Assembly (NCBI GenBank): GCA_018608245.1
Contig: JABAZY010000012.1
Location: 37,873 to 79,708, forward strand
Direction of reading: 5' to 3'
Source: Alphaproteobacteria bacterium
Lineage (GTDB): Bacteria > Pseudomonadota > Alphaproteobacteria > Micavibrionales > Micavibrionaceae
Length of the DNA stretch: 41,836 bases
Part shown: positions 1 to 8,122 of the stretch, one piece after another
How positions within the stretch are numbered: position 1 is the stretch's first letter
Layout: each line of letters opens with the position of its first letter
Notes under the pieces: generated by a model
Seen by the model: only the letters and a program-made list of their open reading frames with translations
Told to the model about the DNA's origin: nothing
The model's database searches: none
Translations under genes and position numbers: made by a program

Positions 1-1
1 C

Positions 2-304
2 CCCTACACAAGCCTGCCTGACGTTGCGGCGCAAACTTACTTCTTCTTGCCCGTCCATTTAATGATGTGGGATAACTTGTCTAAACTTGATCAAATAAAA
101 TCACCGTTAATGATTATCCATGGTGAGCAAGACCGCGTTATTCCGCTGGAATTTGGAAAGACCTTGTTCGAGACATATAAGGGCGACAAAGAATTTATGG
201 TCATTAAAGACCGCGGTCATAATGATATGCCAGATGCATTAAAATCTGAGGGTGTATTGAAATTTCTTGATATGGTTGAACAGAAAACCGCTAAGGCTTC
301 TTAA
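2..304 (+). CDS. alpha/beta hydrolase, C-terminal part (5' end outside window)
   Basis: The reading frame is open from base 2 to the stop at 302-304, so the gene begins upstream of the window. The visible ~100 residues look like the end of a serine aminopeptidase/ABHD-type alpha/beta hydrolase. The PYTSLPDVA segment, then PLMIIHGEQDRVIP (the strand and loop carrying the catalytic Asp) and DRGHNDMPD (the catalytic His) appear in the usual order. The nucleophile Ser lies in the missing part. A TTG at 47 could be read as a start, but the family-like residues before it argue against that. The 3' end overlaps the convergent SOUL-protein gene by 14 bases. The substrate cannot be predicted. Confidence 0.8.
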   Translation, partial: PYTSLPDVAAQTYFFLPVHLMMWDNLSKLDQIKSPLMIIHGEQDRVIPLEFGKTLFETYKGDKEFMVIKDRGHNDMPDALKSEGVLKFLDMVEQKTAKAS

Positions 305-923
305 CTTCAATCAATACTTCATTACGTCTTAACATAGGAAGAGTGAATGGCGCGTTATAGCCAGCTTTTTTGTAACTACCAATTATTTCATATTCTTGAT
401 CTTCGATCCATTCTTCTAAAATTTGTTCGTGTTTCTTAACGTTTGTATCGCTTAATGTGCCGTTAAATTGAATGACGGCTACTGTATAGTTTTTTATTTC
501 ACTGACCATAACCTCAGGATCTGTTGGCTTTGGTGTGGTCTCAAGCGTGAACTCTCTCGGCATAACAAAAGACATCATTGGTGTTTCACTATTTTCATCC
601 ATAAATACAGGCGCGGTCATAGGGATTTTTTTACCGTAGTCTTTATTCTCTTCATCCATGAACACAGGAGCAGTCATTGGTATCTTTGATTGATCTATAT
701 TGTCACCAGAAATATATTTGAATAGTTTTCTAAATGCGCTATTTCCTTTGGCTGAATTCATAGATGTCGAGACGAGTACCATTTGGTCATAGGTTCGTAA
801 TTCTATTTTTGAATCTGGTTCGCTTTCTATTACCTGATAAGGTGCAATTTCGGTTTTACTATTTCCCACGGCTGAACACCCCATCAAAAAAATTGAAAAT
901 AAACTTATAAATAAAAATTTCAT
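291..923 (-). CDS. SOUL-family heme-binding-like lipoprotein
   Basis: The N-terminus is a lipoprotein signal peptide with lipobox LMGC (Cys16), so the product is probably anchored in the membrane on the periplasmic side. The rest fits the SOUL/HBP family: a Y-x-V-I-E-S-E start, two copies of the KIPMTAPVFMDE segment around residues 81-108, SFVMPREFTLETTPKPTD in the middle and a VAVIQFNGT strand near residue 150. The two KIPMTAPV segments are normal for the family, although here they are unusually identical. SOUL proteins bind heme or tetrapyrroles in eukaryotes; the bacterial role is unclear. Start is the ATG at 921-923. The stop codon region overlaps the neighbouring hydrolase gene tail to tail. 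Confidence 0.85.
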   Translation of the reverse strand: MKFLFISLFSIFLMGCSAVGNSKTEIAPYQVIESEPDSKIELRTYDQMVLVSTSMNSAKGNSAFRKLFKYISGDNIDQSKIPMTAPVFMDEENKDYGKKIPMTAPVFMDENSETPMMSFVMPREFTLETTPKPTDPEVMVSEIKNYTVAVIQFNGTLSDTNVKKHEQILEEWIEDQEYEIIGSYKKAGYNAPFTLPMLRRNEVLIEVKKP

Positions 924-925
924 TA

Positions 926-1174
926 CTATGCCTTTTTAACAAATTGTGGTTTTAGAACCAATCCTTTGATTTGTTTGGTTGAACAATCAATTTCTTCCGG
1001 ATTGTTGGGGTTCAAACGGATGTTCTTAATAAGAGTTCCACGTTTTAAGGTTTGTCCAGCGCCTTTGACTTTTAAATCTTTGATAAGGGTAACCGAATCC
1101 CCTTCATTTAGCGCTGTACCGTTGCAATCTACTACTTTTGCGTCATTTTCGTCGTCATTGTCACTATAAGTCAT
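926..1174 (-). CDS. PhnA-like (YjdM) domain protein, short form
   Basis: An 82-residue protein consisting almost only of the PhnA/YjdM C-terminal domain. The diagnostic stretch is GDSVTLIKDLKVKGAGQTLK, followed by RGTLIKNIRL and KGLVLKPQFVKKA at the end. The N-terminal zinc ribbon of the long form is absent, as in many short homologues. Despite the historical phosphonate name, the cellular role of this small SH3-like domain is not known. It lies 2 bases upstream of the SOUL lipoprotein gene on the same strand, so the two are probably co-transcribed. Confidence 0.85.
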   Translation of the reverse strand: MTYSDNDDENDAKVVDCNGTALNEGDSVTLIKDLKVKGAGQTLKRGTLIKNIRLNPNNPEEIDCSTKQIKGLVLKPQFVKKA

Positions 1175-1228
1175 AAAAAGCCTTTAAATCTTTGTTTATT
1201 CTCTGTATCTTAGCGGAAATGCTCCTAC

Positions 1229-1290
1229 TTACTAGAAAAAAATAGTAATTTCGAAGGGTTTTGGCTTTTCAAGCGTATTACTACTATAAC
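1229..1290 (+). promoter_or_regulatory. candidate promoter and inverted repeat before the EF-hand/sigma operon
   Basis: A 6-bp inverted repeat TTACTA-N8-TAGTAA lies at 1229-1248. A TTGGCT hexamer at 1261-1266 and TATAAC at 1285-1290 are spaced by 18 bases. This fits a promoter for the operon starting at 1324. The -35 match is partial, and the repeat could be an operator or chance in AT-rich DNA. Confidence 0.3.
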
Positions 1291-1323
1291 GACAACAAAT
1301 TGATCATACGGAAGGATATCAAA

Positions 1324-1689
1324 ATGAAAAAGATTTTAATGTTAGCAACGGCGGCTTTTATTTTCCAAGCAACACCTGCTTTGGCAGAACACCATGAAGG
1401 TGGTGACCATAAAGGTAAACGCCACATGGAAAAAATGAAGAAAAGTGACTCTGATGGAAACGGTTCAATTTCAGAAGCTGAATTCATGGCAAAAGCAAAA
1501 GAAAAATTTGCTGAAAAAGACACAAATGGTGATGGTGAGATTTCTCAAGATGAAGCAAAAGCAGCTCATGAAGCTAAACGCTCTAAAATGAAAGAGAAGC
1601 GTGGTGAGATGAAAGCTAAACGTGGAGAAATGAAAAAGAAGGCTGACGAAGCTATCGTAGCCCCTGTTGAAAGCATCACGGCTGAATAA
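1324..1689 (+). CDS. exported EF-hand calcium-binding protein
   Basis: Start ATG at 1324 is preceded by GGAAGGA about 8 bases upstream. It opens a clean Sec signal peptide (MKKILMLATAAFIFQ..., cleavage probably after ALA at residue 21). The mature protein has a His-rich start and two EF-hand loops: residues 42-53 (D-x-D-x-N-x-S-I-x-x-x-E) and 66-77 (D-x-N-x-D-x-E-I-x-x-x-E), with Ca-ligand positions filled. A highly charged Lys/Glu helix with two KxKRGEMK-like repeats follows. It is the first gene of an operon with an ECF sigma factor, a putative anti-sigma and a CDGSH protein; the next gene's start codon directly abuts its stop. A periplasmic calcium-binding or envelope-sensing role is inference. 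Confidence 0.85.
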   Translation: MKKILMLATAAFIFQATPALAEHHEGGDHKGKRHMEKMKKSDSDGNGSISEAEFMAKAKEKFAEKDTNGDGEISQDEAKAAHEAKRSKMKEKRGEMKAKRGEMKKKADEAIVAPVESITAE

Positions 1690-2265
1690 TTGACTATTAA
1701 TCAAGAAACAGATGAAAGCCTGATGGAGCGTGTCTGGAAACATGACCATCAGGCTTTTTCTATTTTAGTAGAGCGTCATAGCCAGAAATTCTATGCTAGT
1801 GCGTATCGCATGGTATTAAACAGGCAAGAGGCGGAGGATATTGTACAAGAAGGTTTTTTAAAAATTTGGGATAACCCAAAAAGCTGGAAAAAAAATAAAG
1901 GCGCAAAATTTACAACTTGGTTTTATCGCATTTTGATGAATTTATGTTTGGATCATTTGCGTAAAGGTGGAAAGAGTAACTTTGTTGAAGATTGGGATTT
2001 ATTTGAAGACGAAAGTGCTTCACAGGAAGAAAATTTAGGCGACAAACAACAACAAATGTTCCTGAATGAAGCGATGGAAGACCTACCAGAAAAACAACGA
2101 ATCGCATTAACGCTTTGTTTTTATGATGGACTAAGTAACAAGGAAGCCGCAGAAATTATGGGCGTAAAGGTAAAAGCACTAGAATCATTATTGATACGTG
2201 CAAAAACAGGATTAAAAGATTATTTATTAAGAACAGGTATTTTAACGAAGGAGGAGGCAGCGTAA
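1690..2265 (+). CDS. ECF-type sigma-70 factor
   Basis: A 191-residue group 4 (ECF) sigma factor. Region 2 covers about residues 10-80, including the core-binding segment AEDIVQEGFLKIWDNP and the -10 recognition helix with TTWFYRILMNLCLDHLRK. After an acidic linker comes region 4 (about 115-175) with LPEKQRIALTLCFYDGLSNKEAAEIMGV as the helix-turn-helix. The TTG start abuts the stop of the EF-hand gene, implying translational coupling; an internal ATG at 1723 is possible but would cut into region 2. The following single-span membrane protein overlaps by one base and is the likely anti-sigma partner. Confidence 0.9.
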   Translation: MTINQETDESLMERVWKHDHQAFSILVERHSQKFYASAYRMVLNRQEAEDIVQEGFLKIWDNPKSWKKNKGAKFTTWFYRILMNLCLDHLRKGGKSNFVEDWDLFEDESASQEENLGDKQQQMFLNEAMEDLPEKQRIALTLCFYDGLSNKEAAEIMGVKVKALESLLIRAKTGLKDYLLRTGILTKEEAA

Positions 2266-2591
2266 TGAACGATAAAGATTTAAATAAAGTAATGAATGAA
2301 AAGTTTGTGCCACCAGCATCTTCGAACTTATCAGCGCGCATTATTGACGCGGCGAAACCACCAAAAACAAAACAATCATTTGCTGATAGAGTTAGTGAAT
2401 CATTTGGACGATTTTTAACTATTCCAAAGCCTGCGCTGGCAATTGCTACCGCTGTTATTCTTGGTTTATTTACCTATGGTACAATGGACACAAATACAAT
2501 AACGCAACAGCCTAAACAATCTAGCGAAGAAATTATTACGGTAGATGAGTTGTGGACTTATGTAACGGATGATTATGGGGACTTCTTATAA
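2265..2591 (+). CDS. putative single-span anti-sigma factor
   Basis: A 108-residue protein with a hydrophilic N-terminus (residues 1-55), one membrane segment (about 58-76, ALAIATAVILGLFTYG) and a short acidic outer part. The segment PPASSNLSARIIDAA resembles the N-terminal sigma-contact region of small alphaproteobacterial anti-sigma proteins, but no zinc HxxxCxxC motif is present. Position directly after the ECF sigma gene, a 1-base overlap and a strong GGAGGAGG ribosome site at 2250-2257 support the call. Identification rests on context and topology, not a clear family match. Confidence 0.6.
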   Translation: MNDKDLNKVMNEKFVPPASSNLSARIIDAAKPPKTKQSFADRVSESFGRFLTIPKPALAIATAVILGLFTYGTMDTNTITQQPKQSSEEIITVDELWTYVTDDYGDFL

Positions 2592-2831
2592 ATGAAAAAA
2601 CAGATTGCAAAAAATCCAATAGAATTTGAAATGGAAGCAGGCAATTTGTATGCTTTCTGTACTTGTGGTCACTCTGCTAAACATCCGTTATGCGATGGGT
2701 CGCATAAAGAACAAGCGCCAGAATGTAAATCACATAAAGTGGTAGCGGAAGAAGATAAATCTGTTTGGGTTTGTCAATGTGGCGCTAGTGATAACAGTCC
2801 GTTTTGCGATGGTAGGCATAAACAGCTTTAA
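2592..2831 (+). CDS. CDGSH iron-sulfur domain protein, two domains
   Basis: A 79-residue protein with two CDGSH-type [2Fe-2S] binding units. The first uses Cys23, Cys25, Cys34 and His38 (CTC...PLCDGSH), the second Cys61, Cys63, Cys72 and His76 (CQC...PFCDGRH). This is the mitoNEET-like 3Cys-1His arrangement, so the protein should carry two redox-active or transferable clusters. It starts immediately after the anti-sigma stop codon and is the last gene of the EF-hand/sigma operon. It ends five bases before the convergent trhO gene. Confidence 0.9.
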   Translation: MKKQIAKNPIEFEMEAGNLYAFCTCGHSAKHPLCDGSHKEQAPECKSHKVVAEEDKSVWVCQCGASDNSPFCDGRHKQL

Positions 2832-2835
2832 TTAT

Positions 2836-3753
2836 TTACGCTGATTCTTGCTTTTCTTTTTCAGCTTTTCTAGCTTCAAATTGCTCGTGACGCATACGGA
2901 AAGAGCGCTCACGCTCTGGGGTCATTTTATCAATACAATGTGGGCAGGAAACACCTTTTTCAAAATGTGCTGATTCCATGTCTTCAGCGCTTAAAGGGTA
3001 GCGGCAGCCATAGCACAACTCATATGGAGTTTCTTCTAAATCTTGGCCTACGGCCACGCGGCGATCAAAAACAAAGCAATCACCGTTCCATTTACTTTCT
3101 TCAGCGGGAACTTCTTCTAGATACTTCAGAATACCACCTTGCAAATGGTAAACTTCTTCAAATCCGTGCGCCAGCATATAGCTAGAGGCTTTTTCACAAC
3201 GAATACCACCAGTGCAAAACATCGCAACTTTCTTTTGCTTCGACGGGTCCATGTTGTCGTGAACGTAATCTTTAAATTCAGTGAAGGTTTCAATTTGTGG
3301 ATCAATCGCACCATCAAAAATACCAACGGCAGTTTCATAATTATTGCGTGTGTCGATTAAGGTCACATCAGGATCGGCGACAAGTGCGTTCCAGTCTTCT
3401 GGTTTCACGTAAGTGCCGACCAATTTTGTTGGGTCCGCCTCTGGCGCTTTTAAGGTAACAATTTCTTTTTTTAGACGCACTTTCATGTGACGGAAAGGGC
3501 GTTCTTGTGCTGATGAATATTTCAACTCGCCTTGTGTTACACCTGCTTTCGTATCTAAAAGTGCAATAATTTCTACGAGCGTATCACCGCGACCAGCAAT
3601 CGTGCCGTTAATGCCTTCGGGCGCTAATAAAAGCGTACCACAAATGTCTAATTCAACGCACTTTGCTTTAATCTCAGCCTGTAACGTAGGGAGATTTTCT
3701 AAGGCGACGAAACGGTATAGAGCCGCGACTTTCCAAGTGGTATTTTGTTCCAT
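2836..3753 (-). CDS. trhO: tRNA uridine(34) hydroxylase TrhO (rhodanese domain)
   Basis: TrhO (YceA family) performs oxygen-dependent hydroxylation of uridine 34 in tRNAs, a step toward 5-carboxymethoxy-uridine modification. The 305-residue protein has the family N-terminal domain (APEGINGTIAG at 44-54, FRHMKVRLKKEIV at 87-99). The rhodanese domain carries the conserved cysteine 180 in the loop CTGGIRCEK. The C-terminus has a four-cysteine cluster (ELCYGC and SCPHC). Length and domain order match complete family members. It appears monocistronic and faces the CDGSH gene tail to tail. Confidence 0.93.
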   Translation of the reverse strand: MEQNTTWKVAALYRFVALENLPTLQAEIKAKCVELDICGTLLLAPEGINGTIAGRGDTLVEIIALLDTKAGVTQGELKYSSAQERPFRHMKVRLKKEIVTLKAPEADPTKLVGTYVKPEDWNALVADPDVTLIDTRNNYETAVGIFDGAIDPQIETFTEFKDYVHDNMDPSKQKKVAMFCTGGIRCEKASSYMLAHGFEEVYHLQGGILKYLEEVPAEESKWNGDCFVFDRRVAVGQDLEETPYELCYGCRYPLSAEDMESAHFEKGVSCPHCIDKMTPERERSFRMRHEQFEARKAEKEKQESA

Positions 3754-3791
3754 TTGGACTATATAGTCTTATTTTTGAAAAAATTCAAATA

Positions 3792-4766
3792 TTACTTACT
3801 ATATTTGGTACTTGTTGGGCCTTTATCGTAACTTCTTGTAAGACCTTTATTATAGCCTGAGCCTTTATAGTAATCACCATAGTTGCTGTCAGGCAATGGC
3901 GGTAGATCTGTGTGAACAGTTGCACATTGTGGCTCTAGCTTCAGTAATTCAGGCCATTTCTCAACCCAACCAAGTGTGTGATCGGCATCTTGTATAAGGG
4001 AGTAATGGATACAATCAGACTGACCAATATTCTGGCGGTAGCTGTGGTAATAAGCTGGCGTGATGATTTCATCAGCAGCACCAACAAAGTGATGTTGTGG
4101 AATGCGTGCTAATTGATCCGCATAGTTGATTGCGTTCATTGAGTCTCCAGCCAAAACTGTGTTTTGGTCAACGGCAGGGTTTAAGTTTCCAGCGACTGTA
4201 CGTAGGGATAAAACATCGTCACGTGTTCCAGCTAAAATTGCTGCAATATTAGCACCACCGCCGAAACCAACTAAATGAATTCCTTTTGTACCGTAGCGTG
4301 CTTTCATTTCATTCAAAGCAGTTTGATAGCCTTCTATAACTTCTGGGGCATAACGTTTTTCTTGCCAGTATGAAGCACTACAGCCTTTTTCTTCTGGGAA
4401 TTTAATGAACTGGCAAGGGCGCGCAATATAAGCCAAGTTTTTAGATAAATCTCTGCTGGCTAAATGAAGCCCTACAGGATTTTGAGGTGTCGGATTTTGA
4501 TCAATATCTATCTTTTTAAATTCATCTTTACCTGCTGTTTGAATAATGCCGCCATCACCTTCAATATAAACAGTCATTGGTTGACCTGGACGGTGCATAC
4601 GTTCCCATACATTTAAATCAAAGTTACCTGTTGGAAGAAAACGCTCAACCATGAAGGCTGGCATACCGATACGGCTGGCTGTTTCTTGGTTGATGTGGGT
4701 TTGTGCACCACAAGCGGCAAGTGTTAAAGAAACAAGGCTAAGAGACAGAAGGCTTTTTATTTTCAT
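3792..4766 (-). CDS. alpha/beta-hydrolase-fold lipoprotein lacking the nucleophile serine
   Basis: The signal peptide ends in lipobox LAAC (Cys19 from this ATG; a GTG at 4778 is an alternative start, and neither has a clear Shine-Dalgarno). The body looks like a family of alphaproteobacterial lipoprotein hydrolases: VYIEGDGG near residue 70, a nucleophile-elbow region HLVGFGGGAN near 165, RTVAGNLNPAVD, then ADEIITP and DADHTLGW, where the acid and His are kept. At the elbow the expected G-x-S-x-G serine is glycine (codon GGC at 4260-4262), so classical serine-hydrolase activity should be lost. The C-terminal ~30 residues are rich in Gly, Tyr and Lys. Substrate or binding role is unknown. Confidence 0.75.
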   Translation of the reverse strand: MKIKSLLSLSLVSLTLAACGAQTHINQETASRIGMPAFMVERFLPTGNFDLNVWERMHRPGQPMTVYIEGDGGIIQTAGKDEFKKIDIDQNPTPQNPVGLHLASRDLSKNLAYIARPCQFIKFPEEKGCSASYWQEKRYAPEVIEGYQTALNEMKARYGTKGIHLVGFGGGANIAAILAGTRDDVLSLRTVAGNLNPAVDQNTVLAGDSMNAINYADQLARIPQHHFVGAADEIITPAYYHSYRQNIGQSDCIHYSLIQDADHTLGWVEKWPELLKLEPQCATVHTDLPPLPDSNYGDYYKGSGYNKGLTRSYDKGPTSTKYSK

Positions 4767-4855
4767 GATGAAAGACACTATTATGTTGAGTGAGTTGAAT
4801 TAGACTTTAAATATTTTATGCTGATTTGTGATGTTTGACCATATCTAATGTGAAA

Positions 4856-5629
4856 CTATTCTATTTCTAGGATAATTGGCGTGTGATCAGAGGCTTTCTC
4901 TTCGCCACGGGGTGCTTTATCTATGTTACAAGCGATAAAGCGATCTGTTAGTGCAGGTGAGAGCAAGAAATGATCAATACGAATACCATGATTTTGAGGC
5001 CAAGCACCGCGTTGATAATCCCAAAATGTATATTGTTCGACGCTATGGTTGTTGATACGGAAAGCATCAGTTAGCCCTAAATGCAGCAAAGCGCGCCATT
5101 TTGCATGGGTCTCAGGGCGAAATAAGGCGTCGCCCTCCCATCCTTTAGGGTCGTGGCAATCTCTATCTTCTGGGATGACATTAAAGTCACCACCGATGAC
5201 GAAGGAGATATTATCTTCGCGAAGCTCTTTTAAACGGCTATAAAGGCGATCCATCCAGCTTAGCTTATAGGTGTATTTATCGGTATCAACGAGGTTTCCG
5301 TTGGGGAGGTATATATTGATGATGCGTGTCTCTTTATACTCAATCTCTAAATAGCGCGCTTGTTCATCACTATCATCGCCCGGTAATTTATCAAGGATAA
5401 CCGTTACTGAGTTTTCTTTTAATGATAAGCATGCCACGCCGTTATAAGCTTTTTGGTTCACGAAGTTAGGCGTATAGCCTAGCGTTTCAAGCTCTTCTGC
5501 GGGGAAATCAAGCCCTTTAAGCTCCTGCATCATCAATACATCTGGCTTGTTATCATTTAGCCAGCGTTTGACATGCTCAAGCCGTGCCTTGATTGAGTTA
5601 ACGTTCCATGAAGCTATTTTTATTGACAT
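4856..5629 (-). CDS. xth: exodeoxyribonuclease III
   Basis: A 257-residue Mg-dependent endonuclease/exonuclease/phosphatase-fold enzyme that cuts DNA at abasic sites and trims 3' ends in base excision repair. It starts with the family signature IASWNVNSIKARL. The catalytic parts follow in order: MMQELKG (metal-binding Glu), NIYLPNGN, GGDFNVIPEDRDCHDP (catalytic Asp/Asn), WDYQRGAWPQNHGIRIDHFL and the closing SDHTPIILEIE (catalytic Asp-His). Length is typical. It is divergent from the orphan gene beginning at 5683. Confidence 0.95.
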   Translation of the reverse strand: MSIKIASWNVNSIKARLEHVKRWLNDNKPDVLMMQELKGLDFPAEELETLGYTPNFVNQKAYNGVACLSLKENSVTVILDKLPGDDSDEQARYLEIEYKETRIINIYLPNGNLVDTDKYTYKLSWMDRLYSRLKELREDNISFVIGGDFNVIPEDRDCHDPKGWEGDALFRPETHAKWRALLHLGLTDAFRINNHSVEQYTFWDYQRGAWPQNHGIRIDHFLLSPALTDRFIACNIDKAPRGEEKASDHTPIILEIE

Positions 5630-5682
5630 AATTTAAAGTCTTTGGTTATATGTTTTCTTTATGTAACACTAAAGTAAAGAGT

Positions 5683-6456
5683 ATGAGTGAATCAGTAAAC
5701 CCATTAGATCTTGTTGGACTTTACCGTGCTTTATCTAAACGCGAATCTGAACGGTTTCAACGTTTTGAAAAATTAAAACCTGTAATTGAAATGGTTCGTT
5801 CAGGAATTCCGGACGATGAGGTTTTTTTATCAGAGGAGTTTCGTGCGCGTGCGCTATTGCCTTTAGCAGAGAGTGATTCAAGTTTTAGAAGTCGGTATGA
5901 TGCATTTCGCGGATTATCTTTCGATTTAACTTTAGGTATGAATACGTCTTTAATTAGTCCGATTCAGCCTAATTTTTATTTAGCGTTTCAACAGCCAAAT
6001 AACTGCCAGATACCAGCTGAAAAATTGGAAGAGGGCTGTGTGAAAGATCGCTTTATCAGAGATGCAGAAACACAATTAAGAAATATTCACACAGGAGAGG
6101 GGAAAAATCCGCCTATAGATTCTGCTACTGGATATGATTGGAATGATGAACCAGTAACGTATGGGGAATTAAAGAAAAGACATGTAACGGCTAGGTTAGC
6201 TGACGGAGAGCTACCTGCTTTTAGAGCCTCTGATTTATTGGAATACATGATTGAAACAGGCTATGAGCAATATGAAGATAATGCGATTAGAAAAGGTAAC
6301 GGCGATAAGGTGTTGGCTTTTTGGCAAGCCGTTAAAAATTTAGAGCCTTATGGGCATTTATTTCCTAAAAATCATTCCAATGGGGGTGATAATAAGCGAA
6401 AAAGAGAAATGCTGACGCAGTTAGAACCAGCTTTAGTTCCTGTTTTTAGCGCCTAA
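5683..6456 (+). CDS. hypothetical protein, 257 residues
   Basis: I do not recognise this protein. The ATG at 5683 is chosen over an upstream one at 5650 because the extra residues look random. There is no signal peptide or membrane segment. The N-terminal ~50 residues are charged and helical (RALSKRESERFQRFEKLKP); the middle has a Pro/Asn-rich stretch and three scattered cysteines. It lies between xth (divergent) and erpA (convergent, 4-base overlap). Codon usage resembles the neighbours. Probably a lineage-specific cytoplasmic protein. Confidence 0.6.
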   Translation: MSESVNPLDLVGLYRALSKRESERFQRFEKLKPVIEMVRSGIPDDEVFLSEEFRARALLPLAESDSSFRSRYDAFRGLSFDLTLGMNTSLISPIQPNFYLAFQQPNNCQIPAEKLEEGCVKDRFIRDAETQLRNIHTGEGKNPPIDSATGYDWNDEPVTYGELKKRHVTARLADGELPAFRASDLLEYMIETGYEQYEDNAIRKGNGDKVLAFWQAVKNLEPYGHLFPKNHSNGGDNKRKREMLTQLEPALVPVFSA

Positions 6457-6779
6457 ACTGAAAAACTTGTTCCACACCCGCAGGAAGAGTTGGCGTTTGG
6501 GTTGTTGATCTTAAAATGGGCGCCGATTAGATCGTCAACGTAATCAACCTCTGCGCCATCAATGTAGGGTAGGGAGATTTCATCAACCACCACGGCACCG
6601 CCATCGCGTTCAAACAAATGATCATCATCATTTTTAACTGTGTCAGGTTTGAAGCTATATTCAAAACCTTGGCAACCACCGCCATCAACTTGAATGCGGA
6701 GCATTAAATCAGGTTGTTTTTCTTGTGTGCGGAGTTCTTTCAAACGTTTCACAAAATTATCGGTCAATGTTATGGTCAT
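6453..6779 (-). CDS. erpA: iron-sulfur cluster insertion protein ErpA (A-type carrier)
   Basis: A 108-residue A-type carrier of the HesB/IscA/ErpA family that passes Fe-S clusters to apoproteins. The three cluster-binding cysteines are present: Cys36 in GGGCQGFEYSF and Cys100/Cys102 in SSCGCGTSFSV at the C-terminus. In alphaproteobacteria erpA is commonly next to dgt and xth, as here; the gene is divergent from dgt, which starts 48 bases away. ErpA rather than IscA is chosen from this context and the absence of isc genes nearby. Confidence 0.9.
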   Translation of the reverse strand: MTITLTDNFVKRLKELRTQEKQPDLMLRIQVDGGGCQGFEYSFKPDTVKNDDDHLFERDGGAVVVDEISLPYIDGAEVDYVDDLIGAHFKINNPNANSSCGCGTSFSV

Positions 6780-6827
6780 GACATATATATAACGACTTAA
6801 CGCTTAAACCACAATAAAATAGAGAAG

Positions 6828-8087
6828 ATGATGACAGACGCTCAGGAAATAGAACCAGTTAACGAAAATGAAGCGGGGGAAGACCAGCCAGCCTACAATT
6901 ACTGTGCGCTTCCTTTGGCGGCGTATGCGTGTCGTCCAGATCAAAGCAGAGGGCGTCTTTATGAAGAGCCTGATAGTGCTTCACGTACTTGTTTTCAACG
7001 TGACCGTGATCGTATCATCCACGCGAGTGCTTTCCGTCGTCTAAAATATAAAACCCAAGTTTTTGTCTATCATGAAGGGGATCATTATAGAACAAGGCTC
7101 TCCCATACGCTGGAGGTGTCACAGATTGCGCGTTCAATTGCACGTGCATTGATGGTGAATGAAGATTTAGCAGAGGGCGTAGCGCTCGCCCATGATTTAG
7201 GGCATACGCCCTTCGCACATATTGGAGAAGAGTATCTGTCACAGTGCATGAAGCAATATGATGGGTTTGAGCATAATGACCAGTCATTAAGGGTAATTAC
7301 AAAACTAGAGCGTAAATATCCAGGATGGCCAGGACTTAACCTGACATGGGAAATGTTAGAGGGGGTGGTTAAGCATAACGGGCCTGTGAAATTGAAAGAG
7401 GGGCAAAAACTTCCGACAACACTCGCAGATATTCAAACACAGACAGATCTACGTCTCGATACGTATGCGTCCATTGAAGCACAAGTCGCGGCAATTTCTG
7501 ATGATATTGCCTATAATAATCATGATGTTGAAGATGGTCTACGTGCTGATATGTTCGAGTTGAAAGATTTGGAAGAGCTTCAATTAATGGGCCCGATTAT
7601 TAGCCACGTTCAAAAAACATGGCCTGAAGTGAGCGAACATTACGTTATTCAAGAGACTATTCGTGAGATGATTGGCGCTATGGTTGAAGATGTATTGATT
7701 GAAACCAAGAAGCGCTTAGCTGAGGTTAACCCTAAAAATGTTGAAGATGTGCGTAAGGCTGATATGCAAATTGTCGCGTTTTCGCCAGATATGTACACGA
7801 AAGTTGAGGAATTGCGCGCCTTTCTTCATAAGCGCATGTACCGTCATTTCACCGTTAACCGTATCTGGATCAAGGTTGAGCGGATTATCCCTGATTTGTT
7901 CAATACATTCATGAAGCATTACCAGCTTTTGCCTGTTCACTGGCAACAACGCGTGGAAGATGCTGGTGGGTTAATTGATAATATAGCCCAAGCGCGAATC
8001 GTTTGTGACTATATCGCTGGTATGACCGATAGATACGCCATTCGGGAGCATGAGAAATTATTTGACTTATATTGGGATTTGCGATAG
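6828..8087 (+). CDS. dgt: deoxyguanosinetriphosphate triphosphohydrolase-like protein (HD domain)
   Basis: A 419-residue HD-superfamily enzyme expected to hydrolyse dNTPs to nucleoside and triphosphate. The metal-binding motif is complete: His93 in RLSHTLEVSQIA, His122-Asp123 in ALAHDLGHTPFAH, and a distal Asp in SDDIAYNNHDVEDGLR. The C-terminal part ends DRYAIREHEKLFDLYWD, as in dGTPase-like proteins. Two ATGs (6828, 6831) follow a GAGAAG ribosome site; either may be used. In related genomes argS usually comes next; here a small broken gene occupies that site. Confidence 0.9.
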   Translation: MMTDAQEIEPVNENEAGEDQPAYNYCALPLAAYACRPDQSRGRLYEEPDSASRTCFQRDRDRIIHASAFRRLKYKTQVFVYHEGDHYRTRLSHTLEVSQIARSIARALMVNEDLAEGVALAHDLGHTPFAHIGEEYLSQCMKQYDGFEHNDQSLRVITKLERKYPGWPGLNLTWEMLEGVVKHNGPVKLKEGQKLPTTLADIQTQTDLRLDTYASIEAQVAAISDDIAYNNHDVEDGLRADMFELKDLEELQLMGPIISHVQKTWPEVSEHYVIQETIREMIGAMVEDVLIETKKRLAEVNPKNVEDVRKADMQIVAFSPDMYTKVEELRAFLHKRMYRHFTVNRIWIKVERIIPDLFNTFMKHYQLLPVHWQQRVEDAGGLIDNIAQARIVCDYIAGMTDRYAIREHEKLFDLYWDLR

Positions 8088-8122
8088 TTTCCGTAATGTA
8101 AAAAACTAGAGGAGTATTAATT

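Noticed and set aside
291-923. Repeated KIPMTAPVFMDE segment as a recent internal duplication
   Set aside because: SOUL-family proteins normally carry two such K-I-x-M-T-A-P-V strands; only the degree of identity is unusual.
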